Below, piece by piece: positions 1-8,840 of a DNA stretch of 64,000 nt. The stretch is from Macrolepiota albuminosa (Eukaryota > Basidiomycota > Agaricomycetes > Agaricales > Agaricaceae): positions 1 to 64,000 of the forward strand of contig JAMWFC010000020.1 in NCBI GenBank assembly GCA_027475525.1, written 5' to 3'. A model generated the notes under the pieces. That model saw only the letters and a list, made by a program, of their open reading frames with translations, did not search any database and was not told the origin of the DNA. Both the position numbers and the translations under genes were made by a program. How positions within the stretch are numbered: the stretch's first letter is position 1; each line of letters begins with the position of its first letter.

Positions 1-847
1 GTGGGGCCCGAGATGATGCGGGTTCCCGCTGACCCAAGGACAGACCTGCCAAGGGTTCACTGACGGCAGCCAGCGACTCTGATGAGGCCTGCGGGCCCAA
101 CTCAGGTAGCCGCGATGACAAAGCCACGGGCTGAGGAGGCTGCTCCTGGCACGCAAATTGCGCTTCCGACGGCATCCTTGCCTGTGGAGGAGTGACCGGT
201 CGACTGGGCTGATATCTCGCCCTCTTGACCTCAGCGGTCGATTCCTCACTCGTGGCGATTTTGCGCTTAGACGCGCGGTCGATCTGCTCCAGCGCTGCGA
301 CGCGCTGCCTCTTCATCAGCTCGATCTGGTCGAGCAGTCCCTCCATTACCATTACGGCCAAGCTGTCCTGCAGAAAGGACGCAGTTGCAGGGACTGGCTG
401 TCCCGCTGCTTCCAGTCTGCCCAACAACACATCTGCCCCAGCTACACTCTGCGCTTGTGGCGCAGGCTCCTCATACAACTCTGCTGCAGGCCGATGAGCC
501 CATGGAACTGACGGCGGCCCCGTCACCACACCCGCATACGTCGGATACGACGCAGACGAGCGTGAAGACGGTTCCTGATAGTACCGTTCTCGACGCAAGC
601 TATCCTCCGGGCGCCCATAGCGCCCATCATCATCGATCTCCATCTCTTGCGAGTGGAGGGGTGTTTGGTAGGGGAGCGGCTCCTCGCGGCCCGGATAGGC
701 CACGCCCGCTGACTGCAACTGACTCGCCGCCGGATATGGCGGCTGCCTCTGAAACTGGAAAAACTGGGATGACGTATTCGGGGGTCTCCCCCCTCCACTA
801 GAGCCTTGCCGGCTCTGATCATTCTTTTGCGGCCCCCAATAGGCCAT
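1..847 (-). CDS. Open reading frame running off the left edge, low-complexity hydrophilic protein (partial)
   Basis: Read on the minus strand from an ATG at 847, the frame stays open through position 1 with no stop, about 282 codons, so the gene continues outside the window. It begins M-A-Y-W-G-P-Q and is rich in Gln, Pro, Ser, Glu and Arg, with an acidic stretch and a helical Leu/Gln-rich segment near the middle. A pyrimidine tract ending in CAG lies at about 880-905 on the coding strand and resembles a splice acceptor, so an upstream exon is possible. It follows the stop of the gypsy integrase ORF by about 230 bp on the same strand and may be an extra gene of that element or the N-terminal part of a neighbouring one. 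I recognise no domain. Six-frame reading of complete ORFs would miss it because its stop is off-window. Confidence 0.5.
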   Translation of the reverse strand, partial: MAYWGPQKNDQSRQGSSGGGRPPNTSSQFFQFQRQPPYPAASQLQSAGVAYPGREEPLPYQTPLHSQEMEIDDDGRYGRPEDSLRRERYYQEPSSRSSASYPTYAGVVTGPPSVPWAHRPAAELYEEPAPQAQSVAGADVLLGRLEAAGQPVPATASFLQDSLAVMVMEGLLDQIELMKRQRVAALEQIDRASKRKIATSEESTAEVKRARYQPSRPVTPPQARMPSEAQFACQEQPPQPVALSSRLPELGPQASSESLAAVSEPLAGLSLGQREPASSRAP

Positions 848-1073
848 TCTAAAGCAACACGTAGACTACGTGTATTGGGACTGAGGAAAGAAAGAAAAAA
901 AACAATCTCCCAACTCCGCCAGTGGTGTAAACAACCACAAACACATGCCACCCGGCGCCGCGTCGGCGATCATAATCGCGTAACAGTTACAATCACAGCC
1001 ACAATTAGTGGCCACCCGGCTAGTTACCGGCAATCAAAGTGGACTTCGTCCACATTCCACCACCACACGCGCA

Positions 1074-3917
1074 TTACGCGCGTTTTGCTAGCTGCTGAGG
1101 GCGTTTCACGCCCTGCAGCTCTAGATACCTATCCATTGCTGCAAGGTCTTTGCAGTTTACTAGCGGTTCCCAGGTAGTATCACCTAAGCTCCACCTTACC
1201 TCGAATTCGAGGCTTCCCCTTGTCCAACAATGACCTATCAGGTCATCTACGAACCACTCCTGGTCATTACCAGTTCCAAAATCATACGGCTCCGGAGTTG
1301 CTCGATTAGGAAAGAGCGCATCACTACTGGCCATATACGGTCGCAATAGCGACACATGAAATTTGGGGACTATCCTGCGCACTTGCAGCGCATGGGGTAG
1401 TTCCAGCACGTAGTTAGACGTGCTCGGCTCCGCTTCAAGGACCTTATACGGTCCAATCCACTTTGGACACAACTTACTCGCTCTGCCTTTCGGCAGGTTC
1501 AGGTTCTTCATAGAAAGGTACACTAGGTTCCCTTTCTCGATTTCTGGTTCCTCGCGTCTGCGATTATTCGCGTGTTTGGTTTGCCAGACACGCGATTCTA
1601 TAATCGCATCATGGGCATCTGCCAGATTCCTTAGCGCGTTGCGCGCAAACTGCTTGACTCCCACATGAATAACTTCGTCCGTACGAAGTTCACGAATCAT
1701 GGATGGCATGTAGCCATTGTTGAGTTCAAAGGGTGAGTACCCTGTGGTTTCCGATATACTCGCGTTTATCGCGAATTCCACGAGTGGACATCTATCCACC
1801 CAGTCCTTCTGATCAGGACGTACGAACGCTCGCAAGATTTGCGCGATATTTCTATTCGCACATTCCGTTTGACCATCCGTTTGCGGATGAAACGATGTCG
1901 ACATGAGCAACTTTGCTCCTAGCAGCTTGTGCAACTCCTTCCACCATTTGGAAGTAAACTTAGCATCTCGATCGCTCACGATCAAGCTGGGCAGTCCATG
2001 GAGACGTACTATCTCCTTGAGATAGATCCACGACAAGTCTGACGCGGTCATGGTGGTTCTCACCGGAATGAGATGGACCATACTGGTCATTCTGCAGATC
2101 ACTACCCAGAGGTAGTTAAAGCCTTTCGACTCGGGGAACGGACCTATAAAGTCCATCCCAATCGAATCCCAAGGTTTGACCGGGATGGGTAGCGAATGCA
2201 GCTTTCCCGGTGGCTTCAAAGTCGATACTTTCGACTGTTGACATAGCTCGCATGTCGAGCAGAATTGGCTCATCTCTTTGGCCATTTGCGGCCACCAGTA
2301 CCAGCGTCGCACATAGTCCAGCGTTTTCTGAGTTCCGAAGTGGCCCACTACTCTATGGGCCTGGTCCAGGATAGTCGTAATCAACGACCTCTCCCGGGGA
2401 ATGCAGATGACTTTGGACCCCATGGGTCTGGTAAGGTAGACAAGCTGCTGCTCCGTCCTGAAGCGCGGATGCGCTTGGATATTGTTCAGAATCTCTACGA
2501 AGAGATTATCATCCTTGTATCCTTGCTGGATACGTGTGCGGAATTGCGCATTGCCTAAGTCGGCCGGTGCAGGCGTATGGTCCTGTGACTCCAGCGCTTG
2601 CTGGAGCGTCATATCAGTACCTCTCATAGGCGCCTCTTGCCTCGTCTCTTCCCTTGGCTGAGGGGCCTCATGGTCCACTAGCACCTGAGCTTCGATATCG
2701 CGAGTCTCTCGCTGCTCCTGCAGTCGCTTACTGCGACGTGTTTCCTGCGCTCGCATGGCGTGTAACTCGACCCTATGTTCCCTGATTTCATGGAATCGAT
2801 GCAGAGGCAAATCCTTGCCCTCTGGGTCAATATGTTTGTCCGCCTGGACATAGTCATGCGCGTCATGGACGTCATCTCGAGTATCACTCTCGAAATATCG
2901 AGATAGGCAATCCGCCACTTTGTTCAATTCACCTTTTACATAGGTGATGTCGAACTGGTACCGCGACATGTAGTCGATCCAGCGACGTTGTCGCGGAGAC
3001 AGGTGCACCTGAGTCTTGAAGAACTCTAGTGCTTTGTGATCCGTGATAATATGGATCTTATATCCCATCAGTTTATCCTCCCACTTTAGGAGGGCTTCCA
3101 GTATTGCGAGTGTTTCTAACTCGTGCACAGCATAATTCTGCTGAGCAGCAGTGAATTTACGGGACATAAATCCCGCTGGTCGGCAAGTCTGCCATGTTTT
3201 ACCCTGGCCAAACATGGCCCCAACCCCAGTCTTCGACGCATCGCAAATGAGCCAGATGGGCTCGTCGATGCGTGGGTCAATTGGCCGGATGACCGGCGTT
3301 TTTGCGCATATGTGCTTAATCATCTCAAAACACCGCTGATGCAGCGGTCTCCAATGAAACGGTGACCCATTCTGGGTCATGGCCATAAGTGGCCCAGTGT
3401 ATGCAGTGATGTCTGGCAAGAAATTGCCAATATAGTTCACCAGTCTGACAAATCGTTGGATATCATTATATGTGCGTGGAGTACGCCACTCTCGGATTCG
3501 GTCGAGCTTATCCGTATCAGGATGAATGCCCTTCTCGTCAATGACGTGACCGAGACAATCTATACTCGTTGTGTACAACTCGCACTTCTTCCATTTGAGA
3601 TAGAGGCTGGCCTTCCGTAGTCGTTCAAATACGACTCGTAGGTGCTGCTCATGCTCCTCAATGGAGTCAGAAAATATGAATATATCGTCTAAATAGACGT
3701 GCATAAACTTCCCGATTACATCTCGGAAGATTGAGGTCATTAACCTCTGAAATGTCGCCGGTGCATTACAATCACCAATCTGCATGATGTTACTCACGAA
3801 CGTCCCCATCAGGGACGAGAACAGTGTCTTCGGTATATCCTCTTCACGGATGCGAACCTGTTCGTATGCGTTTGTGAGGTCGATTTTCGACCGATACTTT
3901 GCTGTCGCAACATCTTC
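1074..3917 (-). CDS. Reverse transcriptase-RNase H-integrase-chromodomain of gypsy element 1
   Basis: A long open frame; the first ATG is at 3809 (911 aa), but the frame is open from just after the TGA at 3918. Counting from 3809, the RT active site Y-L-D-D is at residues 39-42 and intact. RNase H follows with D-A-S-K-T-G, H-E-L-E-T-L-A and I-T-D-H-K-A. The integrase has an HHCC zinc domain (G-H-F-G ... C-S-T-C-E-L-C), then catalytic Asp in D-F-I-G-P, Asp in S-D-R-D-A-K-F and Glu in Q-T-D-G-Q-T-E. The last about 70 residues form a chromodomain-like segment (W-F-V-D-D-L-I ... F-E-V-R-W ... T-W-E-P), which in chromoviruses targets integration to heterochromatin. Compared with known elements the domain order is complete; only the upstream breaks disable it. 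Confidence 0.88.
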   Translation of the reverse strand, partial: EDVATAKYRSKIDLTNAYEQVRIREEDIPKTLFSSLMGTFVSNIMQIGDCNAPATFQRLMTSIFRDVIGKFMHVYLDDIFIFSDSIEEHEQHLRVVFERLRKASLYLKWKKCELYTTSIDCLGHVIDEKGIHPDTDKLDRIREWRTPRTYNDIQRFVRLVNYIGNFLPDITAYTGPLMAMTQNGSPFHWRPLHQRCFEMIKHICAKTPVIRPIDPRIDEPIWLICDASKTGVGAMFGQGKTWQTCRPAGFMSRKFTAAQQNYAVHELETLAILEALLKWEDKLMGYKIHIITDHKALEFFKTQVHLSPRQRRWIDYMSRYQFDITYVKGELNKVADCLSRYFESDTRDDVHDAHDYVQADKHIDPEGKDLPLHRFHEIREHRVELHAMRAQETRRSKRLQEQRETRDIEAQVLVDHEAPQPREETRQEAPMRGTDMTLQQALESQDHTPAPADLGNAQFRTRIQQGYKDDNLFVEILNNIQAHPRFRTEQQLVYLTRPMGSKVICIPRERSLITTILDQAHRVVGHFGTQKTLDYVRRWYWWPQMAKEMSQFCSTCELCQQSKVSTLKPPGKLHSLPIPVKPWDSIGMDFIGPFPESKGFNYLWVVICRMTSMVHLIPVRTTMTASDLSWIYLKEIVRLHGLPSLIVSDRDAKFTSKWWKELHKLLGAKLLMSTSFHPQTDGQTECANRNIAQILRAFVRPDQKDWVDRCPLVEFAINASISETTGYSPFELNNGYMPSMIRELRTDEVIHVGVKQFARNALRNLADAHDAIIESRVWQTKHANNRRREEPEIEKGNLVYLSMKNLNLPKGRASKLCPKWIGPYKVLEAEPSTSNYVLELPHALQVRRIVPKFHVSLLRPYMASSDALFPNRATPEPYDFGTGNDQEWFVDDLIGHCWTRGSLEFEVRWSLGDTTWEPLVNCKDLAAMDRYLELQGVKRPQQLAKRA

Positions 3918-4011
3918 TCATATCACTTCCTGATCTGGAAGAGGTGTTACATCCTTGACGGTATTATCATTGCGCTGTTGCGCATCCAATGCCGTCCGCA
4001 ACGTTCCATCC

Positions 4012-4167
4012 TTCTTGGGGATACAAAGCAATGGTGCAGCTTGCACCGCTGGTCGTGGTTCCCACCACTTCGCGTTTATGTATCTATTTTCTTGGGGATA
4101 CAAAGCAATGGTGCAGCTTGCACTGCTGGTCGTGGTTCCCACCACTTCGCGTTTATGTATCTATTTG
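4012..4167. repeat. 77-bp tandem duplication inside gypsy element 1
   Basis: Two adjacent copies with period 77, at about 4014-4090 and 4091-4167. They differ at one internal position (4047 C versus 4124 T, a CpG/TpG difference) and at the last base. Because 77 is not a multiple of three, the duplication shifts the RT reading frame. Four more duplications of exactly this length occur elsewhere in the window. Confidence 0.95.
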
Positions 4168-5020
4168 TCTTTTCACGAAGTTGATCCTGAAGTGCTCGCG
4201 GGCAGCGAGGCAAATGATACTTGTACTGCTTGTTATCGTCAATGAGGTTGATCTCATGATTAACCTCCTGCCACGGAGGAAGCTCCTCCTTCGTTCCATT
4301 GACGATATCAGCGAACTCCCGTTGCCATTGCTGGCGCAATCGAGGAATATCCTCCTCTGTAAGGCTCAAAGCCTTGCCTTTTCCTTTGGCTACGCGTGCT
4401 ATACGTGGTTGAACCTTTGGTTCAAATCGCTCCCGTAAGGCACGTACGTGCTCCTCTGTGAGGTCTCCCGGATTCAACCTTACAACCGGTTGTTTCCTCG
4501 TCATACTCGCCGACGACTGCACACTCCTCGCCTTCAGCGAGAATCCGTCAACTACGATATCCAATGTTTCGGATATCTCGTCCTCTCGTGCGTAACGGTA
4601 CACTTCTCCCGTCTGGGTCGCTTGCCCACTTCCCATAGCCTGCGTCACCATTGACGCTACCAGCTTGTTCCACTCCCGTGGCATTCGTGGGTCATATGCC
4701 CATTGCACTCCTGGCCGAGGCACTGGTCGATCCATTAGCGACCTAGTGCTACCCACAGTTCCCATCGTACTGTATCCCTCGTCCTTGACGAGATCCTCCA
4801 CCTTTACTCGAGAGCTAGTTGGCTGGCATTCCAGCGACTCCACCACACGTTTACTACGCTCATTCTTGCACTGCACAGCCTGTTTAGGCTTTCCATTGGT
4901 ACACCCAGTCACATCCGGGTGCTTCCCCTTCTTCAGAGTTCCTTGAAACTCTTCCTCAGTCATCAGTATAGCCGGCAAATCAGCCGGCAGGCTTTTCGGT
5001 GGGGCCTGTTTGTCCTCCAC
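4076..5020 (-). CDS. Protease-RT linker and RT N-terminus of gypsy element 1
   Basis: A 314-codon ORF joining the protease to reverse transcriptase. Its C-terminal part (W-W-E-P-R-P-A-V-Q-A-A-P-L-L-C-I-P-K-K) is the start of the RT fingers. It is thrown out of frame by the exact 77-bp tandem duplication at 4012-4167. Removing one copy joins it in frame to the RT piece at 4145-3918. Lys/Arg-rich stretches upstream fit a linker, and I see no further domain. Confidence 0.65.
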   Translation of the reverse strand: MEDKQAPPKSLPADLPAILMTEEEFQGTLKKGKHPDVTGCTNGKPKQAVQCKNERSKRVVESLECQPTSSRVKVEDLVKDEGYSTMGTVGSTRSLMDRPVPRPGVQWAYDPRMPREWNKLVASMVTQAMGSGQATQTGEVYRYAREDEISETLDIVVDGFSLKARSVQSSASMTRKQPVVRLNPGDLTEEHVRALRERFEPKVQPRIARVAKGKGKALSLTEEDIPRLRQQWQREFADIVNGTKEELPPWQEVNHEINLIDDNKQYKYHLPRCPRALQDQLREKTNRYINAKWWEPRPAVQAAPLLCIPKKIDT

Positions 5021-5053
5021 CTCCTGAACAGTCGCTCTCCTGCGACCATCTAG

Positions 5054-6283
5054 TCAGTTGCGCTCATCACGCCGCTTCTCAGTTGCGCGATAGCGCCTCA
5101 AACGACCATCTGTATCGTTCAACACCACTTTCTCCGCCTTCAGCGGCGTACCATTCACAACGACCATGTCGTTCACGAAATCCAGCGACACCTTGTTCTT
5201 ACGCATGAACGGCGTACCGATAATCATGTCATAGCAATCAAAATTCGCTATATCCACGTATTCCTTCGTCGACGTTCCTGACGTCTTTATTTTCACCTCC
5301 GCGCCAAACTGCACCATAGCGCGACTCCCCACAGTCCCCAGCTGGAGCATCAAGGGCTCCTCCAGTTCATGAACGCGAATCGCGTTGACGTGAGCAAACT
5401 GGGGCGTAATGCCCGTAGTGGTACTCCCGGAGTCCCACAACGTCCATGCCGGATGTCCGTTGACATCAACATACGTGACCAGGCACTCCTTCTCTTCGGG
5501 AGTATAGCGTGGCCGCTGCAACTTATTAGTTGCCTTCTGCAGGGTTACGCGTCTCATTCGGACGCGCTGATCTCCACGGCACTCCGTCAGTGCAAACAGG
5601 TGTTCCTCCTCGTCATCACGAGCATAGTAGTCGCTGTCGTACACATCCACTGCGATGTATTCATCGCCATCAATCTGGACGCTCTCAGCGTCATCCACTT
5701 CCGACCCGTCAGCCTCTGCTTGCGGCTCCTCCTTGGTTTCCTCGACGATTTCATCGTCCTCGTCGTCACTGACGACATCGCTCGGTGCCGCAGCCATATG
5801 GGCCGCTCGGATGTGTGCCTTAGGAGGGGCGGGACACTCCTTAGCAAAGTGCCCGCTCCTGCCACAATTGTAGCACGCTGAGGGGTCCCCGGCAGGCCTT
5901 CTCTGGCCCACTCCTGGAACTCCAGCAGTTTTACCCGCCATACGCGCTGCAGGCGCCACTACTCCTCTTGGTGCTACTGGATTCTGACCCGAAACGGGTC
6001 GACTGTCCTTCGCTGGCAATTGTCCAGCAGGTTTTGATCGAGGCCGTTGGCCTCCAGGAATTGTCTTGCGAACCACGAATCGCAGATTGCGATTGTTCTC
6101 CATCTCCGTCCGCTTGGCCAGGAAGGTTCCCACCTTCACTGCCTGACGGTTCACGGTTCCTCGGCGGGAGCTCCGCTGCTCATAATGGTTCGCAGTCCAT
6201 GTCGACTGCTCATAACAGATGGCATACGCCAAGAACTCGGTCACAGTATTGACCTCCGGTGACAGATTGTCGTCGCGTATCAA
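5054..6283 (-). CDS. Gag zinc knuckle and aspartic protease segment of gypsy element 1
   Basis: A 409-codon ORF. Near residues 135-155 there is a retroviral CCHC knuckle (C-Y-N-C-G-R-S-G-H-F-A-K-E-C), the nucleic-acid-binding part of Gag. An acidic linker follows. Then comes an aspartic protease with active-site motif L-W-D-S-G-S-T-T (Asp-Ser-Gly, a DTG variant) and, further on, M-I-I-G-T-P-F, the usual flap/second strand signature. The protease would cut the polyprotein. The ORF ends in TGA at 5054, again compatible with CGA, and the frame continues into 5020-4076. Confidence 0.8.
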   Translation of the reverse strand: MIRDDNLSPEVNTVTEFLAYAICYEQSTWTANHYEQRSSRRGTVNRQAVKVGTFLAKRTEMENNRNLRFVVRKTIPGGQRPRSKPAGQLPAKDSRPVSGQNPVAPRGVVAPAARMAGKTAGVPGVGQRRPAGDPSACYNCGRSGHFAKECPAPPKAHIRAAHMAAAPSDVVSDDEDDEIVEETKEEPQAEADGSEVDDAESVQIDGDEYIAVDVYDSDYYARDDEEEHLFALTECRGDQRVRMRRVTLQKATNKLQRPRYTPEEKECLVTYVDVNGHPAWTLWDSGSTTTGITPQFAHVNAIRVHELEEPLMLQLGTVGSRAMVQFGAEVKIKTSGTSTKEYVDIANFDCYDMIIGTPFMRKNKVSLDFVNDMVVVNGTPLKAEKVVLNDTDGRLRRYRATEKRRDERN

Positions 6284-6286
6284 CGC

Positions 6287-7612
6287 TCATCTCATGTCTG
6301 CTGGTATTCCATCCAGGAATGTCTCGCGAATAGTATATTCATCTGGATAGATGGCCATATTCTGTGCATGACCCACCAGGTCATCATAAAAGGTCTGGAC
6401 GCCAGTCTTAGCGTCATACACTGCCTTTCTAAAGGCATCGCGAGCTTCCTGCATCGTAGCAGCGTTAACGAACCGATTATACAGTCCTATCAGGACCTCT
6501 TTAAATGTCCAGTGCGATTTGTCGCGATTAATGTGGAGAACATGGCGACGGAACCAATTCCGAGCCTCTCCTTCCATAAATTCGTGTAGCACAAATATCC
6601 TTTCCTGGTCCATGTCGTCTCCACCATAGCAGCAGGCTGCGAGGTGGTAGCACACGTCCATGGCCCAGTCCTCCAGTTGCGAGAACCTATGTCCTCCAGC
6701 GTACGCACGTATGTGCTTACCATCGGATTTACGGGGGCTTACCCCAGCAGGGAACTTAAATCTGACTCCAAGGGAGTCATCCACCAGACGAGTGAGGCGG
6801 TCATGCATATGATCCATATGGATCCTGACCGCTTCATTCATTCCCGGCATAGTTTCACGCAAATCATGAGGTGCGGGCATCGAAAATGCCCGAGGACTGC
6901 GAAACAGGTGCTCATTGACCACTCTTTCCGGCCGTGCGGTGGGCTGTTGCCTCACTTGTTGCTCTGCTGGTAATCCACCAGCCTGCCTGCCCCTGTCACG
7001 ACGATTATTATCGTCCTGATCGTCATTCCTACGATCATGATCTCCACCGTCGTGATTGCGACGATTTGGCTCCCTCCGTTCGTAGTGACCACTACTGTCG
7101 TCACTACCACCCGGATCTCTGTCCGGTTCAGCAGTCCGAGCCGCGAATTGTCGCCGCATGTCATCGACAGGCGTTACGCCCTCACGCCCTTCAAAGACTA
7201 CCCCCTGGTCGTCAATGAACGACTCACCATGATTGCGCAAGTCCTGGTTGCGTATCCTTTGGTAATTGACGCGTTCATTCCAGTTGTCCACTAGGTGGAC
7301 GCGTTGCACTACGTGTCGTGGTCGCATTCGCTCCTCAAGAATGTGGACTTTGTCCACCTCTTCCTTGATTGTAACTTGCTTACGAGGTGTCTTAACCTCC
7401 TGCACTGCAAGTGCTGCCTCTGGCTCTGCCGGAGTCATCGTTACAGTCTCCACCTCAGACAATGCCTGCTGAGGCACTCCGCTAACAATGCGTTGACGGT
7501 TTGCAGCGTTCTGGCGCCGAATGTAGTCTTGCTGAGACTCATCAGCCTGACGAGGCGCATTGAGCAATTCCATCGCATCCGCGATTAGTGGCGCTCGTCT
7601 GCGCACACTCAT
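6287..7612 (-). CDS. Gag (capsid) segment of gypsy element 1
   Basis: A 441-codon ORF in the same frame as its neighbours. After a charged Arg/Asp/Asn-rich region, the C-terminal third has the helical retrotransposon-Gag pattern: a conserved Trp-Phe after an acidic-aromatic motif (E-A-R-N-W-F), a long Lys/Arg-rich helix and an F-L-D-G-I-P-A-D-M ending. Gag would form the cytoplasmic particle that packages element RNA. It stops at TGA 6287-6289, where M-R-[R]-A-L-I-R reads naturally if CGA was the original codon. The following CCHC/protease ORF begins 4 bases later in the same frame. Confidence 0.75.
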   Translation of the reverse strand: MSVRRRAPLIADAMELLNAPRQADESQQDYIRRQNAANRQRIVSGVPQQALSEVETVTMTPAEPEAALAVQEVKTPRKQVTIKEEVDKVHILEERMRPRHVVQRVHLVDNWNERVNYQRIRNQDLRNHGESFIDDQGVVFEGREGVTPVDDMRRQFAARTAEPDRDPGGSDDSSGHYERREPNRRNHDGGDHDRRNDDQDDNNRRDRGRQAGGLPAEQQVRQQPTARPERVVNEHLFRSPRAFSMPAPHDLRETMPGMNEAVRIHMDHMHDRLTRLVDDSLGVRFKFPAGVSPRKSDGKHIRAYAGGHRFSQLEDWAMDVCYHLAACCYGGDDMDQERIFVLHEFMEGEARNWFRRHVLHINRDKSHWTFKEVLIGLYNRFVNAATMQEARDAFRKAVYDAKTGVQTFYDDLVGHAQNMAIYPDEYTIRETFLDGIPADMR

Positions 7613-7660
7613 CTCACATTCTACGGAGTCGGCTGGAGTAGCCGTTGAGACTGCTGACCC

Positions 7661-8554
7661 TCACGCCGCTTTGCGCTTAAGGTATTCCACTACTTCGAGT
7701 TCGAAGATGCGCACAAACAATTCGATATATTCACTCGAATCTGCACGGGGTACATCGTGGCTCCTAGCCGCCAGCAGCTGTAAGTGCTTCACTACATAAA
7801 GCTGAAGACGCTTTCGCGTCGATTCCTTCACGACCGCCGGATATCGGTCCAATACTAGCTGCAACTGGATAGATAAGGTCGAATGCGACCTTTTGCTTTC
7901 CTCATCATCTGAGGACTCCAACTCGGACTCTAAGTCCATAACTCTCCTGAGGCCGTCATGCCTCACTTGCGGCTGTTTGCCGGCTCGTCGGTGCAACTCT
8001 GGACTTCCAGGCGTTGTTAACGCCTTGTCCAACCTTACGACATTGTCGTCTTCCCTACTGACCACTATTGCTGGTCCTTGCTTCTGTACTTGTGTCGTCA
8101 ACGACGACGGTCCCAGTTCAGTGGCAGCATTGGCCACATATTCCAAATGCCGTTCCATAGGTGCAGTCCGGAATGGGGTGCTATGCGCAAACGCGCTGCC
8201 TTGTACCATTTCCGAGTACTGGGTAACGTCCGGTTGACCCTCCGAGGGAGCTGAAGAGCTCTCGGGCAATACCGGATACATCAGTGAGGGCATTTGGCTC
8301 GCTGGCAGCGACACTCCTGAGACCACGGATCTATCTCCTGGTTTTCCACCAGGTCGTACAATGGACATCATCCATGATACGGATAGCCCACCAGGCATTC
8401 CATAGCTTGCGCTGACATCGCGAGGGGTCTTTTCGTCCCGCTTTGGCGGGGGTTGGTATGCTGACGCAGATTGCGTCTTCACAGCCTGTAGCACAGGTAA
8501 GTCACCTGCGTCTGCAGCTGGGAACGGAGGATCCGGATCAAGAGAGCCAGTCAT
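7661..8554 (-). CDS. N-terminal part of the element 1 polyprotein (Gag leader)
   Basis: A 297-codon ORF at the 5' end of element 1. The protein is hydrophilic, with many Pro, Ser, Gln and Arg residues and an acidic Asp/Glu/Ser patch, as in the disordered leader of fungal gypsy Gag proteins. It ends in Lys-Ala-Ala-TGA, and the same frame continues beyond the TGA into the next Gag ORF, so the stop looks secondary. The start at 8554 is the first ATG after the candidate LTR. I see no catalytic motif; assignment rests on position and frame. Confidence 0.5.
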   Translation of the reverse strand: MTGSLDPDPPFPAADAGDLPVLQAVKTQSASAYQPPPKRDEKTPRDVSASYGMPGGLSVSWMMSIVRPGGKPGDRSVVSGVSLPASQMPSLMYPVLPESSSAPSEGQPDVTQYSEMVQGSAFAHSTPFRTAPMERHLEYVANAATELGPSSLTTQVQKQGPAIVVSREDDNVVRLDKALTTPGSPELHRRAGKQPQVRHDGLRRVMDLESELESSDDEESKRSHSTLSIQLQLVLDRYPAVVKESTRKRLQLYVVKHLQLLAARSHDVPRADSSEYIELFVRIFELEVVEYLKRKAA

Positions 8555-8665
8555 GGAAGCACGTTTTCAGCATGATGCCAACAGAGAATCGAGAGGTTTT
8601 GATGAGAGTTGCCTAGTCGGTAACAAGCCTAGCGTCTAAAGCCGATAGCAGAAGATTTAAAAAAA

Positions 8666-8840
8666 TGTAACCTGGGGTTACTAGTCAGAACTATCTGTGT
8701 ATTTCACACAGTGCTAAATCAGACCGCAATATCAGATTTGACTAGTACTTAGTGCGAAACAAGATGTTGGCTTATGTAATACTCTACTAATTGATTATAG
8801 CGTCGTTGATGCTGATGGTAATACGGATGACCCCGTTACA
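8666..8840 (-). repeat. Candidate 5' LTR of gypsy element 1
   Basis: Read on the minus strand the segment starts TGTAACGGGG and ends CCCCAGGTTACA, giving complementary TGTAAC/GTTACA ends typical of an LTR. It lies just upstream of the Gag start, and a T-rich run follows immediately, as also occurs after the 5' LTR of element 2. It directly abuts the TRIM-like element. No second copy is inside the window, so this is inferred from the termini alone. Confidence 0.35.

Larger units (their letters stand above)
1074..8840 (-). mobile_element. Ty3/gypsy chromovirus, inactivated (element 1)
   Basis: A minus-strand LTR retrotransposon with Gag, CCHC knuckle, aspartic protease, reverse transcriptase, RNase H, integrase and C-terminal chromodomain in the order of a Ty3/gypsy chromovirus. 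The pieces 8554-7661, 7612-6287, 6283-5054 and 5020-4076 share one frame. The 3' piece falls into that frame after removing one copy of a 77-bp duplication at 4012-4167. The separating stops at 7661, 6287, 5054 and 3918 are all TGA in places where Arg (CGA) fits. A candidate 5' LTR lies at 8666-8840. The 3' LTR is not visible and probably lies off the left edge. The element is therefore unlikely to be autonomous. Confidence 0.85.

Noticed and set aside
158..801. Overlapping plus-strand ORFs of 90-138 codons at the left edge
   Set aside because: They are shadows of the longer minus-strand open frame from 847 to 1, which has more consistent composition and continues off-window.
5369..5881. 170-codon plus-strand ORF
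   Set aside because: Antisense to the protease/CCHC segment of gypsy element 1, whose motifs are unambiguous.
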